A stretch of DNA of 6,132 nt from Deltaproteobacteria bacterium (GTDB lineage Bacteria > Desulfobacterota > Desulfobacteria > Desulfobacterales > B30-G6): NCBI GenBank assembly GCA_019313725.1, contig JAFDAT010000218.1, positions 1-6,132 on the forward strand. Direction: 5' to 3'. The position numbers were made by a program, and so were the translations under genes. The notes under the pieces are model-generated. The model saw nothing but the letters and a program-made list of their open reading frames with translations. It had not been told where the DNA came from and made no database searches. Positions 5,521 through 6,132 of the stretch are shown in pieces. How positions within the stretch are numbered: the stretch's first letter is position 1; each line of letters starts with the position of its first letter.

Positions 5521-6132
5521 CTATTTGCGCATATCCTTGAACCGCCGTGCCTTTACTTCAAAACGCATCAGCGAGCCATATTCGTGGAACTCGAGGTTGT
5601 AACCCAGGTTGGTCTTTAGTCTGAGTTCGTCTTTGAGGCGTTGTTCTGTCTCCTCCTGATGACCGGCTGTCTCCCGGCGCAATTCTACCTTCAGGGTGAT
5701 TTTGTCGATATCCCCGGCTTTTTCCACGATGACCTCGTACTCGTCTCCCAGTTCTTCAATACCCCGGACTACCTCTTCGATGGCCGTGGGAGAGAGGAGA
5801 ACACCTTTTACCTTAGTGATGTCATCGGCTCTGCCCAATACACCTCCCTTTATTCTTCTGAAAGACCGGCCACAGGAGCACGGTTGGGAATCCCACTCGA
5901 TGAGGTCCTTGGCATCGAAGCGGACGCATGGCTGGGCCTGGCGATCCAGGGCGGTGATGATCATTTTTCCGCGCTTGCCCGGTTCATCGATAATTTCTCC
6001 TGTTTCCACATCTTCTATTTCAACCAGGAAAAAGGCTTCATTTACATGCATACCCCCTGGGTTGCCCTCACACTCGTAGGACCATGCCCCGATTTCCGTA
6101 GCACCGGCATGATCGAACACTTTAGCATTCCA
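5521..6132 (-). CDS. Phenylacetate-CoA ligase-like enzyme, C-terminal part
   Basis: The frame is open to the window edge, so the 5' part is cut off; 203 residues of an expected 430 or so are visible. It belongs to the PaaK group of adenylate-forming ligases, which activate phenylacetate or related aryl or acyl acids to CoA thioesters through an acyl-AMP. Motifs, numbered from the edge, are DHAGATEIGAW (7-17, the G-x-TE adenylation motif), CVRFDAKDLI (69-78, with the ribose-binding aspartate region), CSCGR (85-89), GRADDITKVKGVLLSP (100-115, the hinge between the large and small domains) and KARRFKD near the end (194-200, with the C-terminal lysine region). The small domain matches the PaaK-type AMP-binding C-terminal domain. 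The substrate cannot be assigned, as the binding pocket lies outside the window; many anaerobes carry several such ligases. It is followed by the 62-residue gene in a likely operon. Confidence 0.9.
   Translation of the reverse strand, partial: WNAKVFDHAGATEIGAWSYECEGNPGGMHVNEAFFLVEIEDVETGEIIDEPGKRGKMIITALDRQAQPCVRFDAKDLIEWDSQPCSCGRSFRRIKGGVLGRADDITKVKGVLLSPTAIEEVVRGIEELGDEYEVIVEKAGDIDKITLKVELRRETAGHQEETEQRLKDELRLKTNLGYNLEFHEYGSLMRFEVKARRFKDMRK

Noticed and set aside
5696..6079. 127-codon plus-strand frame inside the ligase
   Set aside because: It is a Ser/Pro-rich antisense shadow of the clearly conserved PaaK-like coding sequence.
1..6132. CRISPR array, tRNA, rRNA or an insertion sequence
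   Set aside because: I saw no regularly spaced direct repeats, cloverleaf-like sequence, rRNA motifs or transposase reading frame on either strand.

Overview
The window looks like chromosomal DNA of a Gram-negative bacterium. The mix of a SulP anion transporter, a WbqC-like protein, a phenylacetate-CoA-ligase-type enzyme and two poorly characterised proteins would suit a sulfate-reducing Desulfobacterota (old Deltaproteobacteria). That placement is an impression from protein style; no rRNA or other marker is present. G+C changes along the window: the sulP gene and the right-end ligase are clearly richer in G+C than the 2.6-5.2 kb middle.

Layout. Positions 1-517 hold no convincing gene, but they contain several inverted repeats and a possible promoter. 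Next comes an intact 582-residue SulP transporter with a C-terminal STAS domain (528-2276, +). A GC-rich stem-loop follows its stop. Facing it is a remnant of pdxH, pyridoxamine 5'-phosphate oxidase (2322-2603, -), which lacks both ends. After about 270 bp of AT-rich spacer come two minus-strand genes: an unrecognised 188-residue protein (2875-3441) and a 196-residue protein with a clear N-terminal EF-hand loop (3563-4153). A 76-bp divergent spacer leads to an intact WbqC-like gene (4230-4913, +).

Right side. A plus-strand fragment of a CheR-type methyltransferase (about 5010-5241) keeps the N-terminal domain and the first residues of the catalytic domain, then loses similarity. It runs head-on into a minus-strand pair that extends from the right edge: the C-terminal part of a PaaK-like acyl/aryl-CoA ligase (5521-6132, cut by the window edge), then a 62-residue helical protein (5290-5478) 42 bp downstream with its own ribosome binding site.

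How it fits together. Apart from the ligase and its small partner, which look like one transcription unit, I see no pathway joining the genes. Two gene remnants (pdxH, cheR), a possibly internally deleted EF-hand protein, orphan genes and uneven base composition point to a reshuffled accessory region. I did not find a clear new multi-gene system. The best leads are the small ligase-linked protein, the EF-hand protein, the 188-residue unknown family and the structured region upstream of sulP.
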